Assembly: GCA_012960535.1 (NCBI GenBank)
Contig: DUBB01000052.1
Location: 457 to 53,981 of the forward strand
Direction: 5' to 3'
From: Gammaproteobacteria bacterium
GTDB taxonomy: Bacteria; Pseudomonadota; Gammaproteobacteria; Pseudomonadales; Azotimanducaceae
DNA length: 53,525 nucleotides
In this document: positions 6,218 through 16,415 of the stretch, in pieces
How the letters are laid out: every line of letters begins with the position of its first letter
Numbering within the stretch: position 1 is the stretch's first letter
Translations under genes and position numbers: made by a program
The notes under the pieces: generated by a model
The model's input: the letters and a program-made list of their open reading frames with translations, nothing else
The model's database searches: none
Told to the model about the DNA's origin: nothing

Positions 6218-7639
6218 TCATGACGGGTTATTGGCCTGATAGGCCTGAAGTTCTCTTTTTATCTGTGGCGCCAGGAAATACAAACCAACCAGATTAGGAA
6301 TTGAAATCAGGAAGACCAGCGCATCGGATATCTCAATCACTGACTTCAGGTCTACAGTACTGCCTATTACGATAAAAACTAAAAAGATCAGCTTGAAAAC
6401 CAGACCTGAAACCTCTGATCGGCCAAGCAGATACTCCAGTGCGATTAAACCATAGTAGGACCAGGCCAGCATCGTTGAAAAGGCAAACAGGGTCGCAATG
6501 ATGCTGAGCAAAGCTGATGATCCCGGTATCGCCGCATCGAAAGCCCTTGATGACATTTCGATCCCACTTAGGCCACTGGTCGCCTCCCCGGGAAGAATCA
6601 CCAGAATAACTATAACCAATGAGGTCAAGCTACAGACCACAACTGAATCAATAAAGGGTTCCAGCAAAGCCACCATACCCTGGCTCACAGGTTGATCGGT
6701 CTTGGCGGCAGCGTGGGCAATAGCGGCTGAACCAAGCCCGGCTTCGTTGGAAAATACAGCTCGCTGAAAACCAATAATGAGAGCGCCGATAATGCCACCA
6801 TTAATGCCCGACGCCGTAAAAGCCTCTGAGACAATCATTAGCAGCGCATCATCCAGGCGATCAAAATTAAGCCCCAGCACAGCAGCCACCATAATCAGAT
6901 AAACCAGCAGCATTACTGGTACCAGGCGTGACGTCACTGCTGCGATACTTTTCAGACCGCCAATGATAACCAGGCCGGTTGCAAACGCGAGCAACAACCC
7001 GATGACCATATTGGAATACTCAAAATTCAGATCGCCAAGCTGAGCTGTCAGGATAACTGCGGCCTGATTCGACTGGAACATATTGCCAATACCGAAGCAG
7101 CCAACCACCATACAACCTGCGTAAAACCCGGCCATCACTCTGCCCAGCCTGGGCCGACCTAGACCCGCCAGACCTTCCTTTAAATAGAACATGGGGCCAC
7201 CGGCAATACTGCCGTCTGCATGCTTTGTACGATACAGTGTGCTCAACGTACACTCACAGAATTTGGTCGACATACCCAGAAAGCCAGCGACCGCCAGCCA
7301 GAATGCTGCCCCGGCACCACCCAGGGAAATCGCGATGGCAACACCGGCGATGTTACCAATACCTACCGTCCCGGATACCGCCGTTGTCAGCGCCTGGAAA
7401 TGAGATATTTCGCCAGCGGCACCCGCCTTACCAGTAATTTTACCGCTGATGAGTCCGACCGCATGAGTGAACCCCCGGATATTGATAAAATTCAGGTAGA
7501 CCGTAAAGAAAAGCGCACCCAGCACCAGCCAGAGAACAATCAGCGGTATCTCATAACTGAATATGCTGGCCTCAAAAAACACGATCGATTTCAAACCCGT
7601 TGCCAGCAGGCTCATGTTCGTTTCCAAAAATTCCAGCAT
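6218..7639 (-). CDS. Alanine/glycine:cation symporter (AGCS family)
   Basis: This 473-residue inner-membrane protein belongs to the AGCS family (AlsT/GlyP type), which imports alanine or glycine with Na+ or H+. Family signatures are GTVGIGNIAGVAIAISLGG (residues 90-108), in the substrate/ion region, and VFSNEAGLGSAAIAH further on. About ten or eleven hydrophobic segments can be seen, consistent with the LeuT fold. GAGGA lies 5-6 bases before the ATG. It is followed leftward by tRNA-Met and preceded by the amidohydrolase gene with a 167-base gap, so it is probably transcribed alone. Confidence 0.94.
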   Translation of the reverse strand: MLEFLETNMSLLATGLKSIVFFEASIFSYEIPLIVLWLVLGALFFTVYLNFINIRGFTHAVGLISGKITGKAGAAGEISHFQALTTAVSGTVGIGNIAGVAIAISLGGAGAAFWLAVAGFLGMSTKFCECTLSTLYRTKHADGSIAGGPMFYLKEGLAGLGRPRLGRVMAGFYAGCMVVGCFGIGNMFQSNQAAVILTAQLGDLNFEYSNMVIGLLLAFATGLVIIGGLKSIAAVTSRLVPVMLLVYLIMVAAVLGLNFDRLDDALLMIVSEAFTASGINGGIIGALIIGFQRAVFSNEAGLGSAAIAHAAAKTDQPVSQGMVALLEPFIDSVVVCSLTSLVIVILVILPGEATSGLSGIEMSSRAFDAAIPGSSALLSIIATLFAFSTMLAWSYYGLIALEYLLGRSEVSGLVFKLIFLVFIVIGSTVDLKSVIEISDALVFLISIPNLVGLYFLAPQIKRELQAYQANNPS

Positions 7640-7806
7640 GGGATGTCCTCTTCTACGCTGCCTAAACTCTTAATCCTGTGAACGATACTCGAACCCACTT
7701 AAGTACCCTGTAACGAACGACTTACTGTATCAACGAACCCATTAGATCGGAAATCATCAAGGGGTACATTTTATCGTTAACCATTGAACACCGCCGCCGG
7801 TTAAAC

Positions 7807-9576
7807 TCAGCTTCCCTTGGCAAGATACACCGTTTTCCCTCTGGCAATGGTTCTTACGACTTCTATATTCAGTAATTCAAGAGGCGGTACGGTTAGCGGG
7901 TTCTGTGACAGAACCACCAGGTCTGCCTGTTTGCCAGGCTCTATACTGCCCTTACTGTCTTCCTCAAAATACTGGTAAGCGGCATTGATGGTGACCGCCT
8001 TTAAGGCCTCATGCACTGATATCTTCTGCGAACTACCCAGCGTCTGACCACTGCGGGTCAGGCGGTTTACCGTTGCCCATACCAATCTCAACATGTCGGG
8101 CGGCACTACTGGCGCATCATTATGGACCGTAAACAGAATATTCTTGTTCAGGCTGCTGGCAGTAGGACTGATCCTACTGCCCCGCTTGAGGCCCAAAACC
8201 GAATCTCTATGCCAATCTCCCCAATAAAAAGTATGCGCCGAAAAATACGAGGGAATGACCTGCATCTTGGCAATGCGATCCAACTGGTCTTCTCGCACTG
8301 TCTGGGCATGAATCATGACGGTTCGATGATCCAACGATTTACTGGCTGGCAGACTGCGGGCAAGGGCATTTAGAAACAAGTCAGCCGCAGCATCTCCATT
8401 TGCATGGGCCAGTATCGGCGTGGCGGAGGCTATAAATTTTGCAAAAAGCGCATCAACAGAAACTGCCGGCATCCACGGGTAACCTCGATAGTCCGCCCCT
8501 TTACCCTCCGGTGGAACCGCATAGGGTTCAGTCAGAAACGCGGTTTTTCCCTGGGGTGAGCCATCCAGGAGAAGCTTAATGCCGCCAACGCGAAAACCGT
8601 TACTATATTCCTGGCTATGGATGCTGTGCAGGTCAGGGTCTGCGAGCTCTTTTTCCTGCACTCGACGATAGGCCACCACATCAATGGGAAAAGAACTGTC
8701 TTGGCTTGCAGCTCTAAGCATCTTGATGGCGGCAGCAGAAGCACCGCCTTCCTGGGCCGTGGTAATACCATTGCTGGCGAAATCCAGGATGCCACGCTGC
8801 AAATCCCCGAACGGGTCCGCACTCGGTGCCTGAAACCGATGCACAGCAGAGGTTGCCGATTCTTCCAGCACGCCATTGGGTTTTTGACTGCCGGTGAAAC
8901 GCCTTATAACACCCCCTGGCGGATTTACTGAAGTCTCATTAATGCCGGCAATTTCCAGTGCCCGGGAATTAACTGCTGCAAGATGCCCGGACACATGCAT
9001 TAACAAAATGGGCAGTGTCAGGGAAACCTGGTCGAGATCAATTATGGTTGGATGTCGCCCCTCAGCGAGCAGTGAATCATCGTAACCCAGGCCCACAACC
9101 CATTGCTCCGGTGCTGGTTTACTCTTTTGAATAAAGTTCCGCAGCACCTGGATCAGGTCCGCTATGTTTTCCGCAGGGCCGACCGGCGGCGATGCCACAT
9201 TGGCCATACCAGCAATGCTGGAGTGAAACGAGATGTGACCATGGGCATCGATAAAACCCGGTAACAAGGCACGATCACCCAGTTCTATGGTTTCGCCAAC
9301 GCTGCCCTGCCAATCCTTGTAATCACCCACATAAATGATTTTATCGCCTTTCACCGCAACAAAATTGACCGGGCGCGTTGAACCACTGATGGGAATAATG
9401 TGCTCGCCATAAAAGGCGATGTCCGCCTGCTGAGACTGGTTGTGGAGTGAATCAGTTTGAAACCCGGCAACCCTGCTCTCTGCCAAAGGCTGGCCTGTAA
9501 AGCAAAAGGACAGGACTAACGATATCCATGCAAGGTATTTCAATGGCGCGCTCCCGGCTATTTTGGCTTCGATCAT
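7807..9576 (-). CDS. Exported amidohydrolase family 3 protein (YtcJ-like)
   Basis: The chain has an N-terminal hydrophobic stretch (KYLAWISLVLSFCF followed by GQPLAES), a probable Sec signal peptide, then an amidohydrolase-3 barrel. Metal-site landmarks are FIDAHGHISFHS (His112, His114) and ILAHANGDAA; the C-terminal ISVHEALKAVT and GSIEPGKQADLVVLS close the composite sandwich, as in YtcJ and N-substituted formamide deformylase relatives. The substrate is unknown. In-frame TTG (9600) and GTG (9597) codons precede the ATG used here; none has a good ribosome site, so the start is uncertain. The gene lies alone between ychF and the symporter. Confidence 0.87.
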   Translation of the reverse strand: MIEAKIAGSAPLKYLAWISLVLSFCFTGQPLAESRVAGFQTDSLHNQSQQADIAFYGEHIIPISGSTRPVNFVAVKGDKIIYVGDYKDWQGSVGETIELGDRALLPGFIDAHGHISFHSSIAGMANVASPPVGPAENIADLIQVLRNFIQKSKPAPEQWVVGLGYDDSLLAEGRHPTIIDLDQVSLTLPILLMHVSGHLAAVNSRALEIAGINETSVNPPGGVIRRFTGSQKPNGVLEESATSAVHRFQAPSADPFGDLQRGILDFASNGITTAQEGGASAAAIKMLRAASQDSSFPIDVVAYRRVQEKELADPDLHSIHSQEYSNGFRVGGIKLLLDGSPQGKTAFLTEPYAVPPEGKGADYRGYPWMPAVSVDALFAKFIASATPILAHANGDAAADLFLNALARSLPASKSLDHRTVMIHAQTVREDQLDRIAKMQVIPSYFSAHTFYWGDWHRDSVLGLKRGSRISPTASSLNKNILFTVHNDAPVVPPDMLRLVWATVNRLTRSGQTLGSSQKISVHEALKAVTINAAYQYFEEDSKGSIEPGKQADLVVLSQNPLTVPPLELLNIEVVRTIARGKTVYLAKGS

Positions 9577-9620
9577 GCCATGGCTGGGGGTTAACACCAA
9601 ATAAGAATGGGGCGACTAAC

Positions 9621-9653
9621 ATTCCCAGCTGTTTATCTCTCGCGGCTGGGAAT
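9621..9653. other. Inverted repeat between ychF and the amidohydrolase gene
   Basis: A perfect 9-bp stem ATTCCCAGC/GCTGGGAAT encloses 15 bases, about ten bases beyond the ychF stop. No T tract follows, so it is more likely a 3' stabilising or Rho-associated structure than an intrinsic terminator. Confidence 0.4.
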
Positions 9654-9663
9654 CCTGCAGGAC

Positions 9664-10755
9664 CTACACGTTAAAACGGAAATGAATGACATCGCCATCC
9701 TGGACCAGGTAATCCTTGCCTTCCAGTCGCCATTTGCCAGCCTGCTTGGCCCCGGCTTCACCCTGGCCACTGATATAATCGTCATAGCTGATCACTTCTG
9801 CGCGAATGAAGCCCCTTTCAAAGTCAGTGTGAATCACGGCAGCGGCCTTAGGCGCAGATGCCTGCTGTTTTACCGTCCAGGCCCTGACTTCCTTCACGCC
9901 TGCGGTAAAATAAGTCTGCAGCCCTAACAGCCGATACCCCGCTCTAATGACTCTATCAAGGCCAGGTTCGTTCAAACCCAACTCATTTAAGAACTCAAGC
10001 CTCTCATCATCTTCCAGTTCGGCTATTTCAGCTTCCAGTTTATTGCAGATAGTTACCACTTCCGCACCTTCAGCATCCGCAATGGTTTGTACGACCGCTA
10101 GTAACCCACGCTCATCAATATCGGAGTCATCCACATTGGCAATGTAAAGCACCTTCTTCATCGTTAACAGGTGCAGTGTTGCTACGAGCGCTTGTTGATC
10201 CTCGGTCAATTTCAGCGTCCGAGCTGGCTGGCCCTGATCAATATGCGCTTGCATGGCCTCAAACACCTCTAATTCTACCAAGGCTTCTTTGTTACCGCTT
10301 TTGGCAATGCGCTCAACTCGACTGATGGCTTTGCTAACCGTCTCCAGATCAGCCAACTGCAATTCCGTGTTAATGATTTCAATATCTCGGGCGGGATCAA
10401 TCGTATTTTCAACATGGACCACATTATCATCTTCAAAACAACGAACCACATGACCAATGGCATCGGTTTCCCTGATATTGGCAAGAAACTGATTGCCCAA
10501 CCCTTCCCCTTTTGATGCGCCTTCAACCAGCCCCGCGATATCAACAAATTCCATGGTGGTTGGAACGACCCGCTGGGGGCTGACAATATCAGCCAGTGCG
10601 TCCAGGCGCGGGTCAGGCATGGGTACGATACCGGAGTTGGGTTCAATGGTGCAAAAAGGGAAATTTTCCGCTGCTATTCCCGCCTTGGTCAGCGCGTTAA
10701 ACAAGGTCGACTTACCCACATTCGGAAGTCCAACAATTCCACACTTAAATCCCAT
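9664..10755 (-). CDS. ychF: Redox-regulated ribosome-associated ATPase YchF/OLA1
   Basis: The 363-residue length is usual for YchF. The P-loop GLPNVGKST is near the N-terminus, followed by the switch segments [19 protein letters not shown]; the specificity motif reads NVDD instead of NKxD, in line with this family's preference for ATP. A helical hairpin and the C-terminal TGS domain ([14 protein letters not shown]) follow. It binds ribosomes and affects oxidative stress responses in E. coli. GGAG lies just upstream of its ATG, and it follows pth after only two bases, so the two are co-transcribed, as in most gammaproteobacteria. Confidence 0.98.
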   Translation of the reverse strand: MGFKCGIVGLPNVGKSTLFNALTKAGIAAENFPFCTIEPNSGIVPMPDPRLDALADIVSPQRVVPTTMEFVDIAGLVEGASKGEGLGNQFLANIRETDAIGHVVRCFEDDNVVHVENTIDPARDIEIINTELQLADLETVSKAISRVERIAKSGNKEALVELEVFEAMQAHIDQGQPARTLKLTEDQQALVATLHLLTMKKVLYIANVDDSDIDERGLLAVVQTIADAEGAEVVTICNKLEAEIAELEDDERLEFLNELGLNEPGLDRVIRAGYRLLGLQTYFTAGVKEVRAWTVKQQASAPKAAAVIHTDFERGFIRAEVISYDDYISGQGEAGAKQAGKWRLEGKDYLVQDGDVIHFRFNV

Positions 10756-10757
10756 GT

Positions 10758-11375
10758 TTACTCCGAAGTATTATCATCAGCCAGATTTTCTTTTACTGCC
10801 TTTGGGGTATGCAGGCTTTTCAATGCGTCTTCCCAGCGATCAGCCAGCAATGCGGGCATTATTGCCAAAACCTCTGCAAAAGCCACATCAACTGCCGCTC
10901 TCTCAGCGGGCGCTGGTTTACTGAGCACATGAGGTGTCACATCAGCTTTATGTTCGGGGCGGCCAATACCAATACGCAACCGCCGGAATGATTGGTCACC
11001 GCCAAGATGGCGGGAAATATCCTTTAAACCATTGTGTCCGGCTAATCCGCCGCCCTGCTTTAATCGCACCGTCCCCGGGGGAAGGTCCAACTCATCATGG
11101 GCGACCACAATGGCCGCCGCCGGGATTTTAAAAAAATGACACAGTGCACCTACGGCCCGGCCACTTTCATTCATAAAGGTACTCGGAATCAACAGGCGAA
11201 ATTCGACGCCACCAAAATTCGCGACAGCGAGCCGGCCAAAAAATTTCTTTTCCTCTTTAAAAGTAGCACCGACTTCCCTGGCAAGCATTTCGGCAAACCA
11301 AGCACCCGCATTGTGACGGGTGCCCGTGTATTGAGCACCAGGGTTACCAAGGCCTACGATGAGCGACAGGCTCAT
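10758..11375 (-). CDS. pth: Peptidyl-tRNA hydrolase
   Basis: Pth recycles tRNA by cleaving peptidyl-tRNA released from stalled ribosomes. Active-site landmarks are all present: GLGNPG near the N-terminus, His21 in TRHNAG, Asn69 in FMNESG, Asp94 in HDELDLPPG and Asn115 in GHNGL. At 205 residues it is slightly longer than the E. coli enzyme because of a polar C-terminal tail. It lies between rplY and ychF in the classic prs-rplY-pth-ychF order; the ribosome site is weak, suggesting translation coupled to the upstream cistron. Confidence 0.98.
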   Translation of the reverse strand: MSLSLIVGLGNPGAQYTGTRHNAGAWFAEMLAREVGATFKEEKKFFGRLAVANFGGVEFRLLIPSTFMNESGRAVGALCHFFKIPAAAIVVAHDELDLPPGTVRLKQGGGLAGHNGLKDISRHLGGDQSFRRLRIGIGRPEHKADVTPHVLSKPAPAERAAVDVAFAEVLAIMPALLADRWEDALKSLHTPKAVKENLADDNTSE

Positions 11376-11400
11376 AGATAATTACTCGACCAATGCAGGC

Positions 11401-12072
11401 TTATTCTTCGCTTTCGTCTTCGGACCCGGTTTCAGTCTCGTCACCTTCACTGGCTTCTTCTTCATCTTCTTCCAGTTCTAATTCAGCGCGTTTGTTAAGG
11501 TGAACTGAGGCAACAACCTGATCATAATCAGCGCCGTGAGTCAGTGCAGGGATGGTGACACCTTCAGGCAGACTGATTTCACTCATATGCACTGCCTGGC
11601 CTAGCTCTAGATCAGTCAAATCCACTTCGATGAATTCCGGAAGTGCCCCTGGCAGACAGCTGATTTCCACCTGTGACATGTTATGCGAGATCTGCCCGCC
11701 ACCGAGCTTCACGCCAACACATAATTCCTCATTTAAGAAATGCAGTGGAACTTCAACTGAGATCAGGTGATCCATCTGAACTCTCAGAAAATCCGCATGC
11801 ATTATTCTTGGTTTTGCAGGGTGACGCTGTAAGTCCTTAATAATTGCAGACTGTTTCTCACCGTCAATAGTCAACGTTAATACATGCGAGTAAAACGCTT
11901 CGTTTTCACAGGCCATGGCAAGGTCTTTGTGCGCCATGGTCAGCGATTGTGGTTCCCGTCCTGCTCCGTATATAACAGCAGGTATCTGATCGGCCTTGCG
12001 ACGCAGGCGGCGGCTCGCACCTTTCCCCATGTCAGTTCTCAGCTCGGCACTTAACTCGAAGTCAGCAGCCAT
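11401..12072 (-). CDS. rplY: 50S ribosomal protein L25, CTC form
   Basis: L25 binds loop E of 5S rRNA. This is the long general-stress (CTC) form, about 223 residues: an N-terminal 5S-binding domain (SAELRTDMGKGASRRLRR) and a C-terminal TL5 domain (SVEVPLHFLNEE...GVKLGGG), ending in a strongly acidic tail of Glu and Asp. The start MAADFELS is chosen because AAGGAGC lies 5 bases before it; an ATG 12 codons upstream lacks such a site. It follows prs leftward by 66 bases. Confidence 0.97.
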   Translation of the reverse strand: MAADFELSAELRTDMGKGASRRLRRKADQIPAVIYGAGREPQSLTMAHKDLAMACENEAFYSHVLTLTIDGEKQSAIIKDLQRHPAKPRIMHADFLRVQMDHLISVEVPLHFLNEELCVGVKLGGGQISHNMSQVEISCLPGALPEFIEVDLTDLELGQAVHMSEISLPEGVTIPALTHGADYDQVVASVHLNKRAELELEEDEEEASEGDETETGSEDESEE

Positions 12073-12138
12073 TTTTAGCTCCTTAAATTGGCAGAACGCT
12101 GCGACCACGTCCTGCTATTGTGATGCCCTGTCAGGGCG

Positions 12139-13119
12139 TTAAAAAAGTGCTGGTTGGATGCGTTTGGCAAACAATGCACTCAATGATTCTTCGTTACTGA
12201 TCCGGCGAATAGATTCTGCCAGCTCATCGGCAACACTCAATTGTCTGATCCCCGGTACTGCACAGGCTTCATCAGACAAGGGGATAGTATCGGTCACAAC
12301 CAATTCATCCAGGGATGAACCGCCTAAGTTTTCTAATGCCCGTCCCGATAGTACTGGATGGGTGCAATAGGCAATGACCTTGGTAGCGCCCTCTCTTTTC
12401 AAGGCATCTGCCGCTGCACAGAGTGTGCCTGCAGTATCTACCATATCGTCAACCAGAACACAGGTTCGTCCGGCCACATCACCAATGATATGCATCACCT
12501 CCGACTGATTAGCCTCCGGTCTTCGTTTGTCGATAATGGCCAGATCTGCGTCATTCAACAATTTGGCCATCGCCCTCGCTCTGACTACCCCACCCACATC
12601 AGGTGACACAATCATCACATCCGTATAAAGGCCCGTCTCTACCTGCTTTTCGATATCCAGAAGCAAAACAGGGGTGGCATAAATATTATCAACCGGCACG
12701 TTAAAAAACCCCTGGATCTGGTCGGCGTGCAGATCTATTGTCAGTACCCTATCGATTCCCGCGCTGGTCAGCATGTCAGCAACAACCTTTGCAGTGATTG
12801 GTACACGCGCTGACCTGACCCGGCGGTCCTGCCTGGCATAACCAAAATACGGTATCACAGCAGTAATACGAGCCGCGGATGCCCTGTGCATGCAATCGAC
12901 CATCACGATCAGTTCCATCAGGTTATCGTTGGTCGGTGCGCAGGTAGGCTGCACGATAAAAACATCCTTGCCACGAACGTTTTCGATAATTTCAACGCTG
13001 ACCTCACCATCACTGAAACGACCGACCTCAGCATCTCCTAGATCAAGCCGTAATCGGTCCGCTACCCTATTTGCCAAGGCAACATGGGCATTTCCAGTGA
13101 ATATCTTGAGCTCGGCCAC
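12139..13119 (-). CDS. prs: Ribose-phosphate pyrophosphokinase
   Basis: The enzyme makes PRPP from ribose 5-phosphate and ATP for nucleotide, His, Trp and NAD synthesis. Signatures are the flexible-loop region [16 protein letters not shown], the [11 protein letters not shown] segment (129-139) and the PRPP-binding loop [14 protein letters not shown] (220-233). The 326 residues exceed the usual 313-315 by a short C-terminal extension. The start codon is GTG, with GGGGA 5 bases upstream. tRNA-Gln and ispE lie just upstream in the same direction, as in Pseudomonas. Confidence 0.98.
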   Translation of the reverse strand: MAELKIFTGNAHVALANRVADRLRLDLGDAEVGRFSDGEVSVEIIENVRGKDVFIVQPTCAPTNDNLMELIVMVDCMHRASAARITAVIPYFGYARQDRRVRSARVPITAKVVADMLTSAGIDRVLTIDLHADQIQGFFNVPVDNIYATPVLLLDIEKQVETGLYTDVMIVSPDVGGVVRARAMAKLLNDADLAIIDKRRPEANQSEVMHIIGDVAGRTCVLVDDMVDTAGTLCAAADALKREGATKVIAYCTHPVLSGRALENLGGSSLDELVVTDTIPLSDEACAVPGIRQLSVADELAESIRRISNEESLSALFAKRIQPALF

Positions 13120-13149
13120 GCGCGTATCCCCAATTTAGGATTATAAGAG

Positions 13150-13225
13150 TGGCTGGGGTGGAGGGACTCGAACCCCCGCATGCAAGGATCAAAACCTTGT
13201 GCCTTACCAACTTGGCGACACCCCA
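13150..13225 (-). tRNA. tRNA-Gln(TTG)
   Basis: A 76-base cloverleaf with acceptor TGGGGTG/CACCCCA, D arm GCC..GGC, anticodon stem CAAGG/CCTTG with loop TTTTGAT (anticodon TTG), T arm GGGGG-TTCGAGT-CCCTC and an encoded GCCA end. It sits between ispE and prs, the position it has in pseudomonads, and is probably processed from their shared transcript. Confidence 0.97.
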
Positions 13226-13249
13226 ATCCCTTAAATAAATCTCACTTGT

Positions 13250-14131
13250 TCAGGTTTCGCTCTGGTAGCGCTGCAATTGTGTATGCAAACTACTGGAGTT
13301 CAACGACGGTATCAAATACCCGGTCCATTTTTTCGGAATCTGCAGCAAGACCGCCTGACCGTTTTCCTCTGAACCAACATCTAAAAATACGCTACTACCT
13401 GAGCCGGACATTTTAACAGTGCCCCACTGGCTTAACCAGTTCTTTGCACTTTGTACTTCGGGAAAAAGCCTGAATACGACGCTTTCCAGATCATTACTCC
13501 ATGAATCGGTGTTTCCACCATCTTCTGAAAAACGCGCTATTGTCCTTGCAGGAGTACCCCGTGTCAAATCCGAATGCTGAAATATTTGCCCAGTCGACAC
13601 CTGAACGCCAGGATATACTACCAGAAACCATGTTTCAGGCACTTCCATATCCGTGAGCTCATCACCGGTACCTGTCACCCAGGCATTCTTTCCATGAATA
13701 AAAAAAGGAACATCAGAACCGAGCCGCCCACCTAAACGCAGCAGTTCCTGCTCGGAACACTTCAATTGCCACAACTCGTTTAAGCCGACCAGCACAGTTG
13801 CAGCATCACTACTACCGCCGCCTAATCCCGCACCAACAGGGATATTCTTGTGCAGTTGAATGCGGGCGCCGTTTGTACATCCTGTCGCCTCCTGTAACAT
13901 GCGTGCTGCACGATAAGCTAGATTGTCTGTCCCACAGGCTAACTCCTGAGGTTCTTCCAAGTGGATCTCTGAGGAGCTGAAATCGACTTCCAAGCCGATA
14001 CGGTCCTGTAGAGCGATCAACTGAAACACCGATTGAAGCGCATGATAACCATTCTCAAGCTGACCCAGAACATGAAGAAATAGATTCAGCTTAGCGGGCG
14101 CTGGAAAAAAATACTGATCTCCTATTGCCAT
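13250..14131 (-). CDS. ispE: 4-diphosphocytidyl-2-C-methyl-D-erythritol kinase
   Basis: IspE phosphorylates CDP-methylerythritol in the MEP pathway of isoprenoid synthesis. It is a GHMP kinase: APAKLNLFLHV at residues 11-21 (substrate Lys14), the ATP-binding loop PVGAGLGGGSSDAA at 98-111, and the GTVKMSGSGSSVF motif near the C-terminus. The length (293) is normal. Its start overlaps the end of lolB by 10 bases, so translation is coupled, and tRNA-Gln follows. Confidence 0.98.
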   Translation of the reverse strand: MAIGDQYFFPAPAKLNLFLHVLGQLENGYHALQSVFQLIALQDRIGLEVDFSSSEIHLEEPQELACGTDNLAYRAARMLQEATGCTNGARIQLHKNIPVGAGLGGGSSDAATVLVGLNELWQLKCSEQELLRLGGRLGSDVPFFIHGKNAWVTGTGDELTDMEVPETWFLVVYPGVQVSTGQIFQHSDLTRGTPARTIARFSEDGGNTDSWSNDLESVVFRLFPEVQSAKNWLSQWGTVKMSGSGSSVFLDVGSEENGQAVLLQIPKKWTGYLIPSLNSSSLHTQLQRYQSET

Positions 14132-14643
14132 GAACTCACCGCTATCTTTGCCTTGATACCGGACTTTTCCAAGGTCAGTTTCTGAGGATAGCCGAGCCTG
14201 TGGAGACGATTGACCTTCACCTGCCAGCCCAACTGACTAAATGAATTTACCTGAGTAATACTTGGATGCCCTGGGTCTGGACGGCCACTCAGCCAGAATG
14301 CAACCGACTGCAAAGGCAGCGCAATTCCCAGGTTCGCCTCCATCCATAACTGCGCCGACGCCTGATTCCATGTTTGACCATCACCCGTCTGGATAGTGAT
14401 ATCACTTCCTTTAGCGGCAACCTCTGCAACCACCAACCCGAAAGAAGAAAACCGAAGGCGATGACTGTCATCTGTATGATACCAATCAAAAGAAAGCGAA
14501 GAAGGTTGGCCGGAGATTGAGATCTTGCCCTTAATTCTCTCAAACAAGCCTGCTTCATCAGACAACTGATGCTCGACTGTAACAATCGACTGGCAGCCGA
14601 GAACCATCAGGCAGAGCAGCAATAAAAGCGCGGACTGCCTCAC
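14122..14643 (-). CDS. lolB: Outer-membrane lipoprotein receptor LolB
   Basis: A 173-residue lipoprotein with a short signal peptide and lipobox LMVLGC (lipidated Cys17). LolB accepts lipoproteins from periplasmic LolA and inserts them into the outer membrane. Family features include GLFERIKGKISI after the linker, SFDWYHTDDSHRLRFSS and the protruding hydrophobic loop region. The order hemA / TPR-lolB-ispE-prs is the standard gammaproteobacterial one. The gap to the TPR gene is two bases and the overlap with ispE is 10, indicating one operon. Confidence 0.94.
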   Translation of the reverse strand: MRQSALLLLLCLMVLGCQSIVTVEHQLSDEAGLFERIKGKISISGQPSSLSFDWYHTDDSHRLRFSSFGLVVAEVAAKGSDITIQTGDGQTWNQASAQLWMEANLGIALPLQSVAFWLSGRPDPGHPSITQVNSFSQLGWQVKVNRLHRLGYPQKLTLEKSGIKAKIAVSSWQ

Positions 14644-14645
14644 AG

Positions 14646-16415
14646 TTATTTCCCGGAGATTCTTTTAAGTATATCGACCAGGAAAGGACTTTCAGGTGCT
14701 AATTCAAGGGCCTTCTTCCATACCTTTTTAGCTCTGGAACGCTGCCCATCCTTCCACAATACTTCTCCTAAATGAGCAGCAACTTCATCATTAGGAAATA
14801 ACTGGTAAGCACGCTGCAGATAATCTATCGCTTCTGACAACCGCTCCAGCCGATACAATACCCAACCCATGGAATCAAGAAATGCAGCTTCTTCAGGTTT
14901 GATTATCAGTGCTCTGGTAATCAAGGAGTACGCTTCTTCGTGACGATCAGTCTGGTCTGCAAGCGTATAACCCAGCGCATTCAAAGCATCTGCATTGCCC
15001 GGGTCCAACTGAATAACTCTCTGCAGGTCTCTTTCCAGGATATCCAGGCTGCCAAATTTCTGTCCGCTCATTGCTCTAAAATAGAGCAGGCCCAAATTAT
15101 CAGGGTCCAGCGCTAGCTGGCTGTCAAGAAAGCCAAATAATTCATCTTCCGCGCTGGCTTCGGACAGCAACTGGGCTTCTAACAACACCAGCGGCCTCTG
15201 GGCATCAGGGTTGGCAACCCTGCTTTGGCCCAGAAAATTTCTGGCTTCAGACAAACCAACCTGACCTGAGATCAAACTGGCAATTCGAGCCTGTGCTGAA
15301 ATAAAGTTATAACCCTTATTAACTTTCCCGTACTCTCGAATAGCCAGCATATCATCGCCAGCCTTTTCAGCCAGAGATCCCAGATAATAGTAGGCATCAT
15401 CTCGACGCAGGTTAAGTCGAATCATTCTATTCAGGTATTTCCGAGCATTCTGAGCATCATCCTCGTGCATGGCTATCAGCGCCAGCGCGAACAGAACCTC
15501 ATCATCATCAGGATCATCACCGAGCAGCAATTGGTATTGCAGTTTGGCTTCCTGACGTCGATCTGAGTCAAACAGTTGCCTTGCGTACATTGCCCTGACC
15601 CTTCTCGAATCCGTACCCATTTCAATCTGGGCATCTAGAAAATCCATTAGATCAGCGCCTTGGCCCAACACGCGCAACAGATTGACCTTCAAGATAATGA
15701 AATTGACCTGGACTCCCTCGGCCAGCAACAAGTCCACAATTTCCAGGGCTTTTTCGGGCTCGCCGGTCTGTTCCAGTAGCGCTGCCTGGGTAAACCGAAG
15801 ATCCTTGTCAGCGGGGAAGCTATCCAGCATTTCTACAACACTGAGCAGCAGATTGTGCCTACCTTCAACGTCCATACTGGCGACTCGATAAGCAAAAATA
15901 TCAAAATGTGCATCTCCGCCTAATCGTTTAACCTCCTTCATCTGCGACATGGCCTGGATATAATCACGCTGACGGATTAACTGATCGACAAAATAACGCC
16001 GGGCTTCAAGACTATCCGGATCAGCTTGAACCCAGATTCTCGAAGCTAGAAAAATACTTCGCTGATCCTTGAGATAATTAGCCAATCGCGTGGTTCTGGC
16101 GGCCACGCCTGCATCTTGAGTTGCTTTGGCTTGTTCCAGATATTTACTCAAAGCGATCTTATATTGACCACGATAGCCTGCGACTTCGGCAACCAGCAGT
16201 TCGTACAGACCCTGTTGGGTGAAGGCGCGTACTGGATACTCGATCTGGGCATCCTCAGAGGTCGGCTTGCCATCAGATTCACTCGCCAATTCTGGCACTT
16301 CAATCGAATCGCTGTGCAACTGAACAGTAGAGTTAGACGTACAACTCGACAAACCATTTAAAATAATGGTGGCAAGCAATAAACTTGCGTATGGGCAACG
16401 TAACTTAACTTTCAT
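14646..16415 (-). CDS. TPR-repeat lipoprotein
   Basis: The protein (about 589 residues) begins with a lipoprotein signal ending GLSSC (Cys25 in the chosen frame), followed by many tetratricopeptide repeats; clear ones near the C-terminus are NADALNALGYTLADQ, AAFLDSMGWVLYRLERLSEA and AAHLGEVLWKDGQRSRA. It matches the TPR protein encoded between hemA and lolB in pseudomonads. It is likely anchored in the outer membrane, facing the periplasm, as a scaffold. The start MKVKLRCPYA is chosen because it leaves a normal signal peptide; another ATG lies 16 codons upstream. It diverges from hemA. Confidence 0.9.
   Translation of the reverse strand: MKVKLRCPYASLLLATIILNGLSSCTSNSTVQLHSDSIEVPELASESDGKPTSEDAQIEYPVRAFTQQGLYELLVAEVAGYRGQYKIALSKYLEQAKATQDAGVAARTTRLANYLKDQRSIFLASRIWVQADPDSLEARRYFVDQLIRQRDYIQAMSQMKEVKRLGGDAHFDIFAYRVASMDVEGRHNLLLSVVEMLDSFPADKDLRFTQAALLEQTGEPEKALEIVDLLLAEGVQVNFIILKVNLLRVLGQGADLMDFLDAQIEMGTDSRRVRAMYARQLFDSDRRQEAKLQYQLLLGDDPDDDEVLFALALIAMHEDDAQNARKYLNRMIRLNLRRDDAYYYLGSLAEKAGDDMLAIREYGKVNKGYNFISAQARIASLISGQVGLSEARNFLGQSRVANPDAQRPLVLLEAQLLSEASAEDELFGFLDSQLALDPDNLGLLYFRAMSGQKFGSLDILERDLQRVIQLDPGNADALNALGYTLADQTDRHEEAYSLITRALIIKPEEAAFLDSMGWVLYRLERLSEAIDYLQRAYQLFPNDEVAAHLGEVLWKDGQRSRAKKVWKKALELAPESPFLVDILKRISGK

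Noticed and set aside
7220..7681. Rightward 153-codon frame across the symporter gene
   Set aside because: Antisense to conserved AGCS transmembrane regions; Arg/Gln/Pro-rich composition typical of a shadow frame.
9621..9653. Inverted repeat after ychF as an intrinsic terminator
   Set aside because: Good 9-bp stem but no T tract on either strand and a long loop; kept only as an inverted repeat.
13141..13249. tRNA-Gln as an integration site
   Set aside because: The tRNA is complete and both neighbours (ispE and prs) are in their standard places, with no inserted DNA.
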